Source of the DNA: Anaeromyxobacter terrae
GTDB lineage: Bacteria > Myxococcota > Myxococcia > Myxococcales > Anaeromyxobacteraceae
DNA: 64,000 nt
Reading direction: 5' to 3'
Assembly: GCF_022690685.1 (NCBI RefSeq)
Contig: NZ_JALCYY010000010.1
Location: 58,320 to 122,319 of the forward strand
The translations under genes were made by a program, and so were the position numbers. Below, piece after piece: positions 37,527 to 45,735 of this stretch (position 1 is its first letter; the number at the start of each line of letters is the position of its first letter). The notes beneath the pieces are model-generated. The model did not search any database. It had not been told where the DNA came from and saw only the letters and a program-made list of their open reading frames with translations.

Positions 37527-38621
37527 ATGCCCGACAAGCCAGGCGAAGCCATGCTGGTCGCAGCGGAAGTACCTCTGTACTTTCCGTTTGGTTCGGGACC
37601 AGAGGCTCAGCTTCAGTCGCGCCATGCCGCGATCGCGCTGCGGGAGCTACAGCGCGCTTCGGGACGACTCGTGTTCAACGTCGCGAACACGACGTGCGCA
37701 CCCGAGATCTTTGTCAAGCAGTACCGGCACCCCAAGGCGCCCGGAGGCGATACGATCCAGAGGCGGGTGTTTGCGAAGCTGCTGATCGGCGCGAGCGTTC
37801 CCGTCGTTCCCGTCTATGCCAAGAAAATCCTGCCGGGTGGCGCGGAGTCGCCGTGCAGCTCCGCGGAGGCAGAGTTCTGGGGTCGCCGGGTCGCCGTAGA
37901 AGACTTTGCTCATAACATTACGAACCTCGCCATTGTAACGAACTGGGCGATCCCGGGAAGCCTCGACTGCGCAGAGGGACATGTCGCGGCAGATGGTGCT
38001 GGGGTCGTTTCAACGCCACGTGTCAGCTGCGAGATGCCGCTCCAGAGCTATATCGTCGCCAGACGACTCCATTGGCCAGGTATCAGGCGTGTCAGCGTCG
38101 CCAGAGCGTGGCAATGGGCCAACCGGAACGACGGGTTCGTAAAGGGCTTTGGAGGGGGACGCGTAGGTCGGGCGCTTCACGCACTCTCGTACGTTCTTGC
38201 GTACGATGGTCGGTCGGAAGCCGTCGGTCTGCTTTGGGCGATCCTTGGACTCGAGGCGCTCTTTGGATCTCGCGGCGGCCATCAGCTTCGAGATCGCGTC
38301 GAGGCGCTGTTGGGTAAGCCCGAGAAGAACAAGAGATTACTGTCAGAGGTCTACGACCTTCGATCTCGCCTCGTCCACGGCGATGAGGAAATACCCGCTG
38401 CTCACGCCAAGCATGAAGAGGAGGACAAGTTCGGCGACGCGATGGGGCGCGGCATGGACATCGGGCTCGCGGCTCTGATCGCCAGCTTCCATGAACTTGT
38501 GAGGCGGAACTGGGCGGGCATTGCGTTCGAGACGATGCCGCGACCGTTCGAATCGGATGAACGCGCCCCCGGCTCGACCATGCCCAAGAAACAGCGAGCG
38601 CGCGCTCGCTCGTCGCTGTGA
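37527..38621 (+). CDS. Large alpha-helical protein with HEPN (Apea-like) C-terminal domain
   Basis: 364 residues, starting at ATG 37527 after AGGAGG. The C-terminal third looks like an Apea-type HEPN domain: RALHALSYVLAYDGRSEAVGLLWAILGLEALFG, a second helix with LRDRVEALLG, and YDLRSRLVHGDEEI, close to the Rx4-6H motif (RSRLVHG). HEPN proteins of this kind are often RNases in defence or toxin systems. The N-terminal ~200 residues are unrecognised. Codon use is less GC-biased than in the neighbours. Whether the RSRLVH site is catalytic is not established. Confidence 0.7.
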   Translation: MPDKPGEAMLVAAEVPLYFPFGSGPEAQLQSRHAAIALRELQRASGRLVFNVANTTCAPEIFVKQYRHPKAPGGDTIQRRVFAKLLIGASVPVVPVYAKKILPGGAESPCSSAEAEFWGRRVAVEDFAHNITNLAIVTNWAIPGSLDCAEGHVAADGAGVVSTPRVSCEMPLQSYIVARRLHWPGIRRVSVARAWQWANRNDGFVKGFGGGRVGRALHALSYVLAYDGRSEAVGLLWAILGLEALFGSRGGHQLRDRVEALLGKPEKNKRLLSEVYDLRSRLVHGDEEIPAAHAKHEEEDKFGDAMGRGMDIGLAALIASFHELVRRNWAGIAFETMPRPFESDERAPGSTMPKKQRARARSSL

Positions 38622-38833
38622 TCTTCGGAGGGGGAAGACTGCAAGCCCGAAGCTAGACGCGATGCCGGGGCCCAAGGGGCACCGAGCGCCCTTCGTCTCC
38701 CCCACGTCTCCCCGCGCTTGGTCGAGAACGGTGGAGGACTGTTGACTCGCGTGGACTCGCGGATTGTCACTGGACCGCTGGTACACAGGGCTTTCGAGCG
38801 AATTGGTGTGCGCCGTCAGCCTGTTAGCGTATT

Positions 38834-38869
38834 CCCCGTCGCGGGGTTCAAATCCCTTTTCCCGCTCCA
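38834..38869 (+). tRNA. 3' fragment of a tRNA-Gly-like gene (probable attachment-site remnant)
   Basis: CCGTCGCGGGGTTCAAATCC, then CTTTTCCCGCTCCA, reproduces the T arm (GGTTCAAATCC), acceptor 3' strand TTCCCGC, discriminator T and CCA of a bacterial tRNA-Gly. The matching 5' acceptor strand GCGGGAA, D arm and anticodon arm are not found upstream. It is therefore a 3' piece, as left when an element integrates at a tRNA end. A terminator follows at once. Confidence 0.55.
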
Positions 38870-38872
38870 TCT

Positions 38873-38904
38873 AACCCCGGGCTCCGGCCGGGGGTTTCTC
38901 TTTT
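38873..38904 (+). terminator. Intrinsic terminator after the tRNA fragment
   Basis: CCCCGG (38875-38880) and CCGGGG (38888-38893) form a stem with a 7-nt loop, followed by GTTTCTCTTTT. It is placed directly after the tRNA-like 3' end, as in a normal tRNA transcription unit. Confidence 0.7.
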
Positions 38905-39019
38905 CCGGCTCCCGTCGTTGTCACCCCCTTGCCACGGCTACGGGGCCGGCACCGCCGTCCCGACCATTGCGACCGGGGTCGGCTGGCTGAGGAGGGCGAT
39001 GGCCGCCTCCTTGGCGCCG

Positions 39020-39261
39020 TCCTGATGGAGACATCGTACGGTGTAGCCGGTCGAGTGCCCAGACGACGATGGCTCCCACGCGTCCAGCGCGCGCGTCCTC
39101 CATCATCCGGTCGTACAGGGGCCGGCCTTCGCCGCAGACTCGAACTCCCAGTACTCGACCGGATCGAAGCCGCGCGCCTCCGCGAGACAGCGGACGTCGG
39201 CTGCCTGCGACTCGGGGTTCTGTTCTTGGGTGCTGACGCGGAGGTAGAGGGCGGCGCGCAT
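39020..39261 (-). pseudogene. Serine recombinase (resolvase family) remnant, frameshifted
   Basis: From ATG 39261 on the minus strand: MRAALYLRVSTQEQNPESQ, the catalytic-Ser N-terminus of a resolvase/invertase, continuing to FESAAKAG and then a premature stop. Two frames over, from about 39118, the same protein continues as RPLYDRMMEDARAG and AIVVWALDRLHRT, the conserved resolvase arginine segment. Homology fades after that, so the helix-turn-helix part is lost. It lies ~150 bp from the tRNA-Gly-like fragment and is probably the former integration or excision enzyme of this segment. Confidence 0.72.
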
Positions 39262-39356
39262 GGAAGTACGGTAACGCACGCTGGCGGACGGTAACGCTCC
39301 CGCCCGGACCGGATCGAGGTATCGTTACGCGCGGTTCCTAGCCGCTGGGGGGTGCG

Positions 39357-40871
39357 ATGAGCGGAGTGATCAAGAACTCGGCGTTCTTCTGCGCTGCCCT
39401 CGCGATCTTCTTGGCAGGTTGCGTCACCCCGTCACCGCCTCCACCGGACCGGCCCCTTCCGCAGGATCCCCTGAGTCGTGCACTTCGGGCTGAGGGGCCC
39501 ACTACGATGGAAATGTGCATGGTCGCGCCCGGCGCGTGCCAGCGCCGCGCGTTCGCGGGTGACCGTGAGGCTGCGAAGTTCCTCTGGCTCATGCCAGCGA
39601 GAGGTTACGACGATCCCTTGACTAAACTTCGATGGCAAATGCACGCGGCCCGACTCGGGGACGAGCTCTCGCTGGACTCGGTGTTGCGGGAATTCATGCC
39701 GGAAGGGGCATTCCGGAACGACGGCAAGTTGAAGGAGTTCATTGAGCTAGGAGTTCAATACAATCGGCCAACCGGGTGTGCGGCGAAGGCCGCCTACATC
39801 CAAGATCTGGACCCTGCTACGGCCGCACAGCTGTATGAGCGCGCAGCGATGCAGGACCACTGTCTCGCGCAGGCGATGCTCGCCGCTTCCTTCCTTGACG
39901 GAGTGTTCACGGAGATCAACGAGGCCAAGGCCTACTTCTGGTGGCTGGTCTCGTTGCGCCCGCCTCGGCCGAAGACTGCTCCGCGGCTGCCGTACATAGT
40001 CGCGAGACTGCGGGAGCAAGGCTTCTCCTTCTACGATGCTGGGTATGGAGACTTCTTCTGTCCCACCGCGAATCCACGCCTCGCCGCGTTGCAGACGGGC
40101 GTCTTCGCTCAGGAGGTTCAAGACGCGCTGCTGGATTGGCGCCCCGGGAAGAGTCCGCCTGAGCCGATCGACCGATTCAAGGACGTGCGAGGCGTGGCAA
40201 TGGGTGACGCTCACCCAGCGATGAAGGTGGAAGACGCAAGCGCGACGGCTCCCGTGCCAGCATTGAGCAAGCTGACTCTCTCGGCGGTGATGAAGCTGTC
40301 GCGCGAAGCGCCTCGCGAGGATCTGTATGACCGGCTCAACAAGTCGGTGTACGTGGTGTACGCCGCGCCGTCGAAGCGTGCCATTCGGACGAGAGAGAGC
40401 ATCGGGCAAGGGTCGGCAGTCGCCGTAGCCCGCGATACCGTGCTCACGAACTGTCACATTGTTCGGAACAGGCCCGAGGTCTTCGTCCTCGTCGGAGGAC
40501 AACCGAGGAAGGCGAGGGTCACGGGTGCCCGCGTGGACGCAGACGCGTGCGTGTTGCGGATCGAGGACTCGACCCTCGCTCCTGTCGCGGGGGTGCGGTC
40601 CGCGAGTGAAGTGCGCGTTGGCGAAGAGGTGCTCGCCATCGGATCACCGAGCGGATTCACGAACACGCTGAGTGCTGGGATCGTGAGTCAGCACCGCGCA
40701 CGCGGCGGGACCTCCTACATCCAGACGACCGCACAGATCTCGCCGGGTTCCTCGGGCGGTGGCCTCTTCGACAAGTTTGGGAACCTCATCGGGATCACCA
40801 CGTTCAAGATAGGGGACGCGGAGGGGTTGAACTTCGCCGTTGCGGTGGACGAGTTCGTCGTCATCAAGTAG
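39357..40871 (+). CDS. Lipoprotein with Sel1-like repeats and trypsin-like serine protease domain
   Basis: 504 residues. The signal ends in lipobox LAGC (IKNSAFFCAALAIFLAGC), so it is an envelope-anchored lipoprotein. Residues ~60-230 contain TPR/Sel1-like helical pairs (AAQLYERAAMQDHCLAQAMLAASFLDG, then AKAYFWWLVSL). Residues ~320-500 form an S1C/trypsin-like domain with His in LTNCHIV, Asp in DADACVLRIE and Ser in SPGSSGGGLFDKFGN. The triad looks complete. The start is ATG 39357. Lower GC, accessory segment. The target protein is unknown. Confidence 0.82.
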   Translation: MSGVIKNSAFFCAALAIFLAGCVTPSPPPPDRPLPQDPLSRALRAEGPTTMEMCMVAPGACQRRAFAGDREAAKFLWLMPARGYDDPLTKLRWQMHAARLGDELSLDSVLREFMPEGAFRNDGKLKEFIELGVQYNRPTGCAAKAAYIQDLDPATAAQLYERAAMQDHCLAQAMLAASFLDGVFTEINEAKAYFWWLVSLRPPRPKTAPRLPYIVARLREQGFSFYDAGYGDFFCPTANPRLAALQTGVFAQEVQDALLDWRPGKSPPEPIDRFKDVRGVAMGDAHPAMKVEDASATAPVPALSKLTLSAVMKLSREAPREDLYDRLNKSVYVVYAAPSKRAIRTRESIGQGSAVAVARDTVLTNCHIVRNRPEVFVLVGGQPRKARVTGARVDADACVLRIEDSTLAPVAGVRSASEVRVGEEVLAIGSPSGFTNTLSAGIVSQHRARGGTSYIQTTAQISPGSSGGGLFDKFGNLIGITTFKIGDAEGLNFAVAVDEFVVIK

Positions 40872-40974
40872 CCGCGCCCGACGGAGCCAACGCGCGCGCA
40901 CGGAGCCGACGACGCGGAGGACTTCCGGCCACGGGACAGGTCACAACGATGCCGCTGGACGGTACGATGTGCCG

Positions 40975-41976
40975 ATGCCACTAGCTACATCCCAGAGCGA
41001 CGCGTCGCTCTCGGTGCGCCCGGGCGAGAAGTACGCAGCGATTGCACTCGACGCGGCGTCGCGCCTGCAGGGGCCTGTTAATCTGGGGAACGGCGTTTTT
41101 GCGCTCCCGAACGCGAACGTAGTCCTTCCCGAGCACTGGACCGAGTGGCTTGGTTCGATCCGCGCGGATGCGATCCGAACGGCGCCCGTGCTGCTGCTAG
41201 CGAAGGCGGCGTCGGACGCAGTCGGCGTGCTAGATCACGAGAACGTTGCGCTGCAGAGGCGACTCGACGCGTTGTACTGGTGCCTGCTCGCGTCGGGCCC
41301 TCTTCGTGTCGAAGGTGGCGTTCGGTTCACCGGCGCAAGGGGGCCGGGCGGGATCGACGTCCGGCAGGTGAGCGAGACGCGAAGCGTCGTTTCGCTCCAA
41401 GGGCTGCTTCATCCACCACTGACCGAGCCGCACCTGCGGCGCGCCGCGGTCATGTCGCTGAGCCTTTCGGAACTACTCGCGGCGCCGGGAATGCGGCGGA
41501 TCAAGATGGCGGTACGAACGTTCATGCTCGCGTTCGAGGAGGAGAACATCGGGGAGCGTATTCACCAGTTTGTTCGGTGCATCGATGGGATCGTGTGCGC
41601 GCGCGGTCGCGAGCAATTCAAGGAGAGGTCGAAGCTGTTCGTTGGCGAGCAAGCATCGTCAGTTTGCAGTGAGCTATATCTGATGCGGAACAACGCCGAG
41701 CATTTCAGCGATCCCGCGAAGGGCCTCGACCCGCTGCCTCTTCGCGAAGACCTAGTTAGAGCATTTCGTCGGGCCCACGAAGCGGAGGCCCTCGCGCGCT
41801 ACTGCATGTGCCGACTGGTCGAGACGCGAGCGTGGTCCCACCTGACCGACGACGACCGCGTGGATGAATTTTGGCGGATTAGCGTCGAGCAGCGAGCCGC
41901 CGCGTGGGGGCCGCCCCTCGACCTGGCTGCTGCTGTTGCGCAATTCAACCCTGCCTACGTGCCGGATGAGACGTGA
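40975..41976 (+). CDS. Large alpha-helical protein, possible HEPN-like, unknown function
   Basis: 333 residues from ATG 40975, 103 bp after the protease gene. Helical throughout. The region RRIKMAVRTFMLAFEEENIGERIHQFVRCIDGIV...CSELYLMRNNAEHFSD has the spacing of an Apea-like HEPN domain: a helix with paired acidic residues, then (L)MRNNAEH with Rx3H. It resembles the protein at 37527 in architecture rather than in sequence. No catalytic claim can be made. Same lower-GC segment. Confidence 0.58.
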   Translation: MPLATSQSDASLSVRPGEKYAAIALDAASRLQGPVNLGNGVFALPNANVVLPEHWTEWLGSIRADAIRTAPVLLLAKAASDAVGVLDHENVALQRRLDALYWCLLASGPLRVEGGVRFTGARGPGGIDVRQVSETRSVVSLQGLLHPPLTEPHLRRAAVMSLSLSELLAAPGMRRIKMAVRTFMLAFEEENIGERIHQFVRCIDGIVCARGREQFKERSKLFVGEQASSVCSELYLMRNNAEHFSDPAKGLDPLPLREDLVRAFRRAHEAEALARYCMCRLVETRAWSHLTDDDRVDEFWRISVEQRAAAWGPPLDLAAAVAQFNPAYVPDET

Positions 41977-42018
41977 AAGGACTCGGCGTCCTCGCGGACG
42001 CGGGGAAGGCGCAAACGA

Positions 42019-42747
42019 TCACGGTCCGTGAGGCGCGGGGTACGGCTCGGCGGGCGCGACGAGCGCGGCGAGCCGGAGCGCGTACTCGGGGCCGCGTGCC
42101 GCGTCCTCGTGCTTGAAGAACACGAACGCCTCGTCCCAGCGCTGCGCGAGCAGGCGCTCCGCCCAGCGGGCGAGGTCGGCGCCCTCGTAGCCCGTGCGGC
42201 GCAGGCGCAGGTAGCCGAACGACGCGGTCGCCTCGAACGGCGTGGTCGCCTCGTCGGTGTCGGCGATGCACAGCGCCGCGCCGGCGTCGGCGAGCGTCAA
42301 AAGGACGTCCTCGGCCTGCCAGCTCTCGTGCCGGAACTCGAACGCAATACGCGCGCCGGCCGGGACGACCTCCAGGAGATCGCGCAGGCGCGCGACGTCC
42401 CGCTTCAGCGTCGGCGGGAGCTGGAACAGGGCCGGGCCGAGCGCAGGTCCGAGCTCCACCGCCGCGCGGAAGAAGCGCGCCACCTCCTCGCCCACGCCCT
42501 CGATCCGCTTCTGGTGCGTGATGCGCTGCGAGGCCTTGAGCGCGAACACGAACCCGGCGGGCACCTGCGCGCGCCCGAGCGCGAGCGTGCGCGCGAGCGG
42601 CATCCGGTAGAAGGTGGCGTTCACCTCGACCGTCTCGAGCCGCGAGGCGTAGTGCGCGAGGAACCCGCGCGCGGGGAGATCGCCCGGGTAGAAGCGGCCC
42701 TTCCAGGCCGGGTAGCTCCACCCGCTCGTTCCGGAATGCACGCGCAT
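42019..42747 (-). CDS. DUF72 family protein
   Basis: 242 residues of the DUF72 (YecE-like) TIM-barrel family: HSGTSGWSYPAWKGRFYPGDLP, VEVNATFYRMP, FVFALKASQRITH, FQLPPTLKRD, RIAFEFRHESW and YLRLRRTGYEGADLARWAERL. Biochemical function unknown in the family. The start is ATG 42747 and the gene is convergent with the one ending at 41976. Here GC returns to the high background level, so this is probably core genome. Confidence 0.9.
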   Translation of the reverse strand: MRVHSGTSGWSYPAWKGRFYPGDLPARGFLAHYASRLETVEVNATFYRMPLARTLALGRAQVPAGFVFALKASQRITHQKRIEGVGEEVARFFRAAVELGPALGPALFQLPPTLKRDVARLRDLLEVVPAGARIAFEFRHESWQAEDVLLTLADAGAALCIADTDEATTPFEATASFGYLRLRRTGYEGADLARWAERLLAQRWDEAFVFFKHEDAARGPEYALRLAALVAPAEPYPAPHGP

Positions 42748-43017
42748 CGCTCTCGGATACGCATGGCTGCGACGCGCGGCCGCCCTCGCGCCGGGGCGGC
42801 TCCGTCGGCGCAGCGGCCCGGCGTCCAGGCGTCCGGGCGCTCGATCGGCGCGGCGGACGGGGCGGCGGGCGCCCCCTCGTCGGGTCCCCCCCGAAACGCT
42901 CGACACAGGGTCCGAGGCAGTGCAGCTTTCTTCGGATCTCCGCCTTCCGCGGTCCATGGCTCGCGCTCAGACGGCACGGGCTCGCGGTCGCGTCACCACC
43001 TCCCCGGAGCAACACAC

Positions 43018-43872
43018 GTGCAGGGTCCCGATCTCTCGCCCATCCAGCGCCTCGTCCTCGCCTTCTACGCATTCTTCGCAATCCTCTTCCAGGCCGACGT
43101 GGCGGCCGCGTTCTATCGCGTGCGCGAGGCGCGCCGCGCCGGCGCGCCGCTGCCCGAGCCGGCGCCGGGGACGCCGCCGCGGGTGACGGAGCTGCCCAGC
43201 GCGCCGCCGCCCGCGCCCGTCGCGCCAGCGCCGGCGGCAGCGCCGGGGCCTGCCGCGGGTGCGCCGCCACAGGTGAAGGCCGTCCCCCCGCCCGCGAAGC
43301 CTGCCGAGGCACCGAAGCCGGTCGAGCCGGCGAAGGCCGTCGAGGCCCCGAAGCCGGTCGAGGCTGCGAAGCCGGCGGAGGGCGCCAAGGCGGCGCCCGA
43401 GGCTGCGAAGCCCGCCGCCGCCGCGGTGGTGAAGGCCATCCCCGAGCCGCCGCGCCCCGCCGCCGCTCCCGCGCCGGTCGCGCCCGCCGCGCCCGATCCC
43501 CGCGGCGCGCTCCAGCTCCTCGCGGTGCTCCAGCGAGAGGGCCGGCTCGTCGACTTCATCGAGGAGGACCTCGCCGGGTTCCCGGACGCCTCGATCGGCG
43601 CCGCGGCGCGCACCGTTCACGCCGGGTGCAAGCGCGCGATCGAGGAGTACTTCCGCCTCGAGCCGGTGTTCCGCGAGCAGGAGGGCGCGCGCGTCACCGT
43701 CGCGCCCGGGTTCGATCCCTCCGCGATCCGGCTGACGGGCAACGTCGTCGGCGCCCCGCCGTTCAAGGGCGCGCTCCGCCACCACGGCTGGCGCGCGCGC
43801 GAGGTGCGGCTCCCGCCCGCGAAGGACGGAGGCGATCCGACGCTGGTCGCCCCCGCCGAGGTCGAGCTGTGA
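43018..43872 (+). CDS. DUF2760 protein with membrane anchor and Pro/Ala/Lys linker
   Basis: 284 residues from GTG 43018 (GGAG 9 bp upstream). An N-terminal hydrophobic helix (RLVLAFYAFFAILFQADVAAAFY) is followed by a ~110-residue low-complexity linker of PAKPVEA-like units. A C-terminal DUF2760 domain follows: ALQLLAVLQREGRLVDFIEEDL, RTVHAGCKRAIEEYF, RLTGNVVGAPPFKGALRHHGW. Function unknown; in other genomes the domain sits with the same Hsp70 pair. Its stop overlaps the GTG of the next gene, implying coupled synthesis. Confidence 0.88.
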   Translation: MQGPDLSPIQRLVLAFYAFFAILFQADVAAAFYRVREARRAGAPLPEPAPGTPPRVTELPSAPPPAPVAPAPAAAPGPAAGAPPQVKAVPPPAKPAEAPKPVEPAKAVEAPKPVEAAKPAEGAKAAPEAAKPAAAAVVKAIPEPPRPAAAPAPVAPAAPDPRGALQLLAVLQREGRLVDFIEEDLAGFPDASIGAAARTVHAGCKRAIEEYFRLEPVFREQEGARVTVAPGFDPSAIRLTGNVVGAPPFKGALRHHGWRAREVRLPPAKDGGDPTLVAPAEVEL

Positions 43873-45731
43873 CCCTCGCGGTCGGCATCGACCTCGGCAC
43901 GACCCACACCGCGCTCGCGCACCGGCCGATCGAGGGCGACGGCCCCGTCGAGGTGTTCGAGATCCCGCAGCTCGTCCGGCCAGGCGACGTCCGTCCGCGC
44001 GCGCTCCTCCCGTCGTTCCTGTACCTGCCCCACGCCCAGGAGCTGCCCGAGGGAGCGACGCGGCTGCCCTGGACGCCCGAGCCGCCGGCGGCCGTCGTGG
44101 GCGAGCTCGCCCGCAGCCTCGGGGCACAGACGCCGATCCGGCTCGTGTCGTCCGCCAAGAGCTGGCTGTCGCACGCGGGCGTCGATCGGCGCGCCGCGAC
44201 GCTGCCGGCGGGCGCGCCGCCGGAGGTGCCGCGCGTGTCCCCGCTCGACGCGTCGGCGCGCTATCTCGCCCACCTGCGCGAGGCGTGGGATCACGCGGTG
44301 GCGCAGGGAGACCCGGCCCGCGCGCTCGCCGCGCAGCGCGTGACGCTCACCGTGCCCGCGTCGTTCGACGCCGTCGCGCGCGAGCTGACCGTGGAGGCGG
44401 CGCGCCAGGCAGGGCTCGCGGACGTGGTGCTCCTCGAGGAGCCGCAGGCCGCGCTCTACGCCTGGGTCGAGGCGATGGGCGACCGCTGGCGCAAGGCGGT
44501 TCACCCGGGCGACCTCGTCCTCGTCGTGGACATCGGCGGCGGCACGACCGACTTCAGCCTCATCGCGGTGGTCGATCGCGGCGGGGACCTCGGGCTCGAG
44601 CGCGTGGCGGTCGGCGACCACATCCTGCTCGGCGGCGACAACATGGACCTCGCCCTCGCGCACGCGCTCTCGGAGAAGCTCGCGCGCGAGGGGCGCAAGC
44701 TCGACCGCTGGCAGCTCGTCGCGCTCACGCACGGCGCGCGGCAGGCGAAGGAGGCGCTCTTCGGCGACCCCGCGCTCGAGGCGGCGCCGGTCGCCGTCCC
44801 AGGTCGCGGCTCGTCGCTCGTGGGGGGCGCGCTCCGGACCGAGCTCACGCGCGCGGAGCTCATCGGCGTCCTCGTGGACGGGTTCTTCCCGCGGGTGGAC
44901 GCCTCGTCTCGCCCGGTCGCGGCGCGGCGCGTGGGCCTCACCACCCTCGGGCTCCCCTACGCCGCGGACCCCGCGGTGACCCGGCACCTCGCGGCGTTCC
45001 TCACGCGCCACCGCGCCGGCCTCGCAGGCGCGAGCGCCCCGGTGCCGCTCGCCGGCGAGGCGTTCCTGCACCCCACCGCGATCCTCTTCAACGGCGGCGT
45101 GATGAAGGCGGAGCCGCTCGTCGGCCGGCTCCTCGAGGTCGTGGGCGGCTGGCTCGCGGGGGAGGACGCGCCGCCACCCCGGGTCCTGCCGGCGGCGGAC
45201 CCCGATCTCGCGGTCGCGAAGGGCGCGGCGACCTACGGCCGCGTGCGCGCCGGCCACGGCATCCGCATCCGCGGCGGCACCGCCCGGGCCTACTACGTCG
45301 GCGTGGAGGCGGCGATGCCCGCCGTGCCCGGCCACGCGCCGCCGATCCGCGCGCTGTGCCTCGCCCCGATGGGCATGGAGGAGGGGACGACCGCCGATCT
45401 GCCGGGCGAGGAGATGGGGCTCGTCGTCGGCGAGCCGGTCCAGTTCCGCCTGTTCGGCTCCTCGAACCGCCGCGAGGACCGGCCCGGCGACGCGGTCGAG
45501 GACGAGACGGAGCTGGAGGAGGGGCCGCCGGTCGAGACGACGCTGCCGCCCGACGGGCGCGCGCCGGGAGAGGTCGTGCCGGTCCGGCTCCGCGCCCACG
45601 TGACCGAGATCGGCACGCTCGAGCTCGAGTGCGTGGATCGCGGCGGCAAGGCCTGGCGGCTCGAGTGGAACCTTCGGCAGGCGGCGGAGGGCGCCGGCGG
45701 GGCGGAGGCGGAGGCGGTCGCGCCGGCGTGA
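43869..45731 (+). CDS. Hsp70-family protein, first of a pair
   Basis: 620 residues. An actin-fold ATPase of the DnaK superfamily: VGIDLGTTHTALA, VTLTVPASFDAVARELT, LLEEPQAALYAW, VVDIGGGTTDFSLI, GDHILLGGDNMDLAL and ILFNGGVMKAEPL. The C-terminal ~170 residues are divergent from DnaK; no typical DnaK lid helix bundle or EEVD-like end is seen. It starts GTG 43869 overlapping the DUF2760 stop and is followed after 4 bp by a second Hsp70. Likely a dedicated chaperone machine rather than general DnaK (inference). Confidence 0.9.
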   Translation: MTLAVGIDLGTTHTALAHRPIEGDGPVEVFEIPQLVRPGDVRPRALLPSFLYLPHAQELPEGATRLPWTPEPPAAVVGELARSLGAQTPIRLVSSAKSWLSHAGVDRRAATLPAGAPPEVPRVSPLDASARYLAHLREAWDHAVAQGDPARALAAQRVTLTVPASFDAVARELTVEAARQAGLADVVLLEEPQAALYAWVEAMGDRWRKAVHPGDLVLVVDIGGGTTDFSLIAVVDRGGDLGLERVAVGDHILLGGDNMDLALAHALSEKLAREGRKLDRWQLVALTHGARQAKEALFGDPALEAAPVAVPGRGSSLVGGALRTELTRAELIGVLVDGFFPRVDASSRPVAARRVGLTTLGLPYAADPAVTRHLAAFLTRHRAGLAGASAPVPLAGEAFLHPTAILFNGGVMKAEPLVGRLLEVVGGWLAGEDAPPPRVLPAADPDLAVAKGAATYGRVRAGHGIRIRGGTARAYYVGVEAAMPAVPGHAPPIRALCLAPMGMEEGTTADLPGEEMGLVVGEPVQFRLFGSSNRREDRPGDAVEDETELEEGPPVETTLPPDGRAPGEVVPVRLRAHVTEIGTLELECVDRGGKAWRLEWNLRQAAEGAGGAEAEAVAPA

Positions 45732-45735
45732 GGCG

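Larger units (their letters stand above)
36270..41976. other. Lower-GC accessory segment with broken mobile-element genes
   Basis: From about 36.3 to 42 kb the base composition drops visibly (roughly 60% GC in sampled lines against above 70% around it), and codon third positions are less G/C-biased. It carries two decayed genes, a tRNA 3' fragment, a recombinase remnant and proteins with no clear housekeeping role. This suggests a horizontally acquired, partly decayed insertion. Exact borders were not resolved. Confidence 0.6.

Noticed and set aside
38790..38869. Complete tRNA gene
   Set aside because: Only the T arm and acceptor 3' strand can be drawn. The 5' acceptor strand, D arm and anticodon stem are missing.
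38343..38870. Minus-strand ORF beginning MEREKGFEP
   Set aside because: This start is the well-known artefact of reading a tRNA 3' end antisense. The rest is antisense to the HEPN-type gene.
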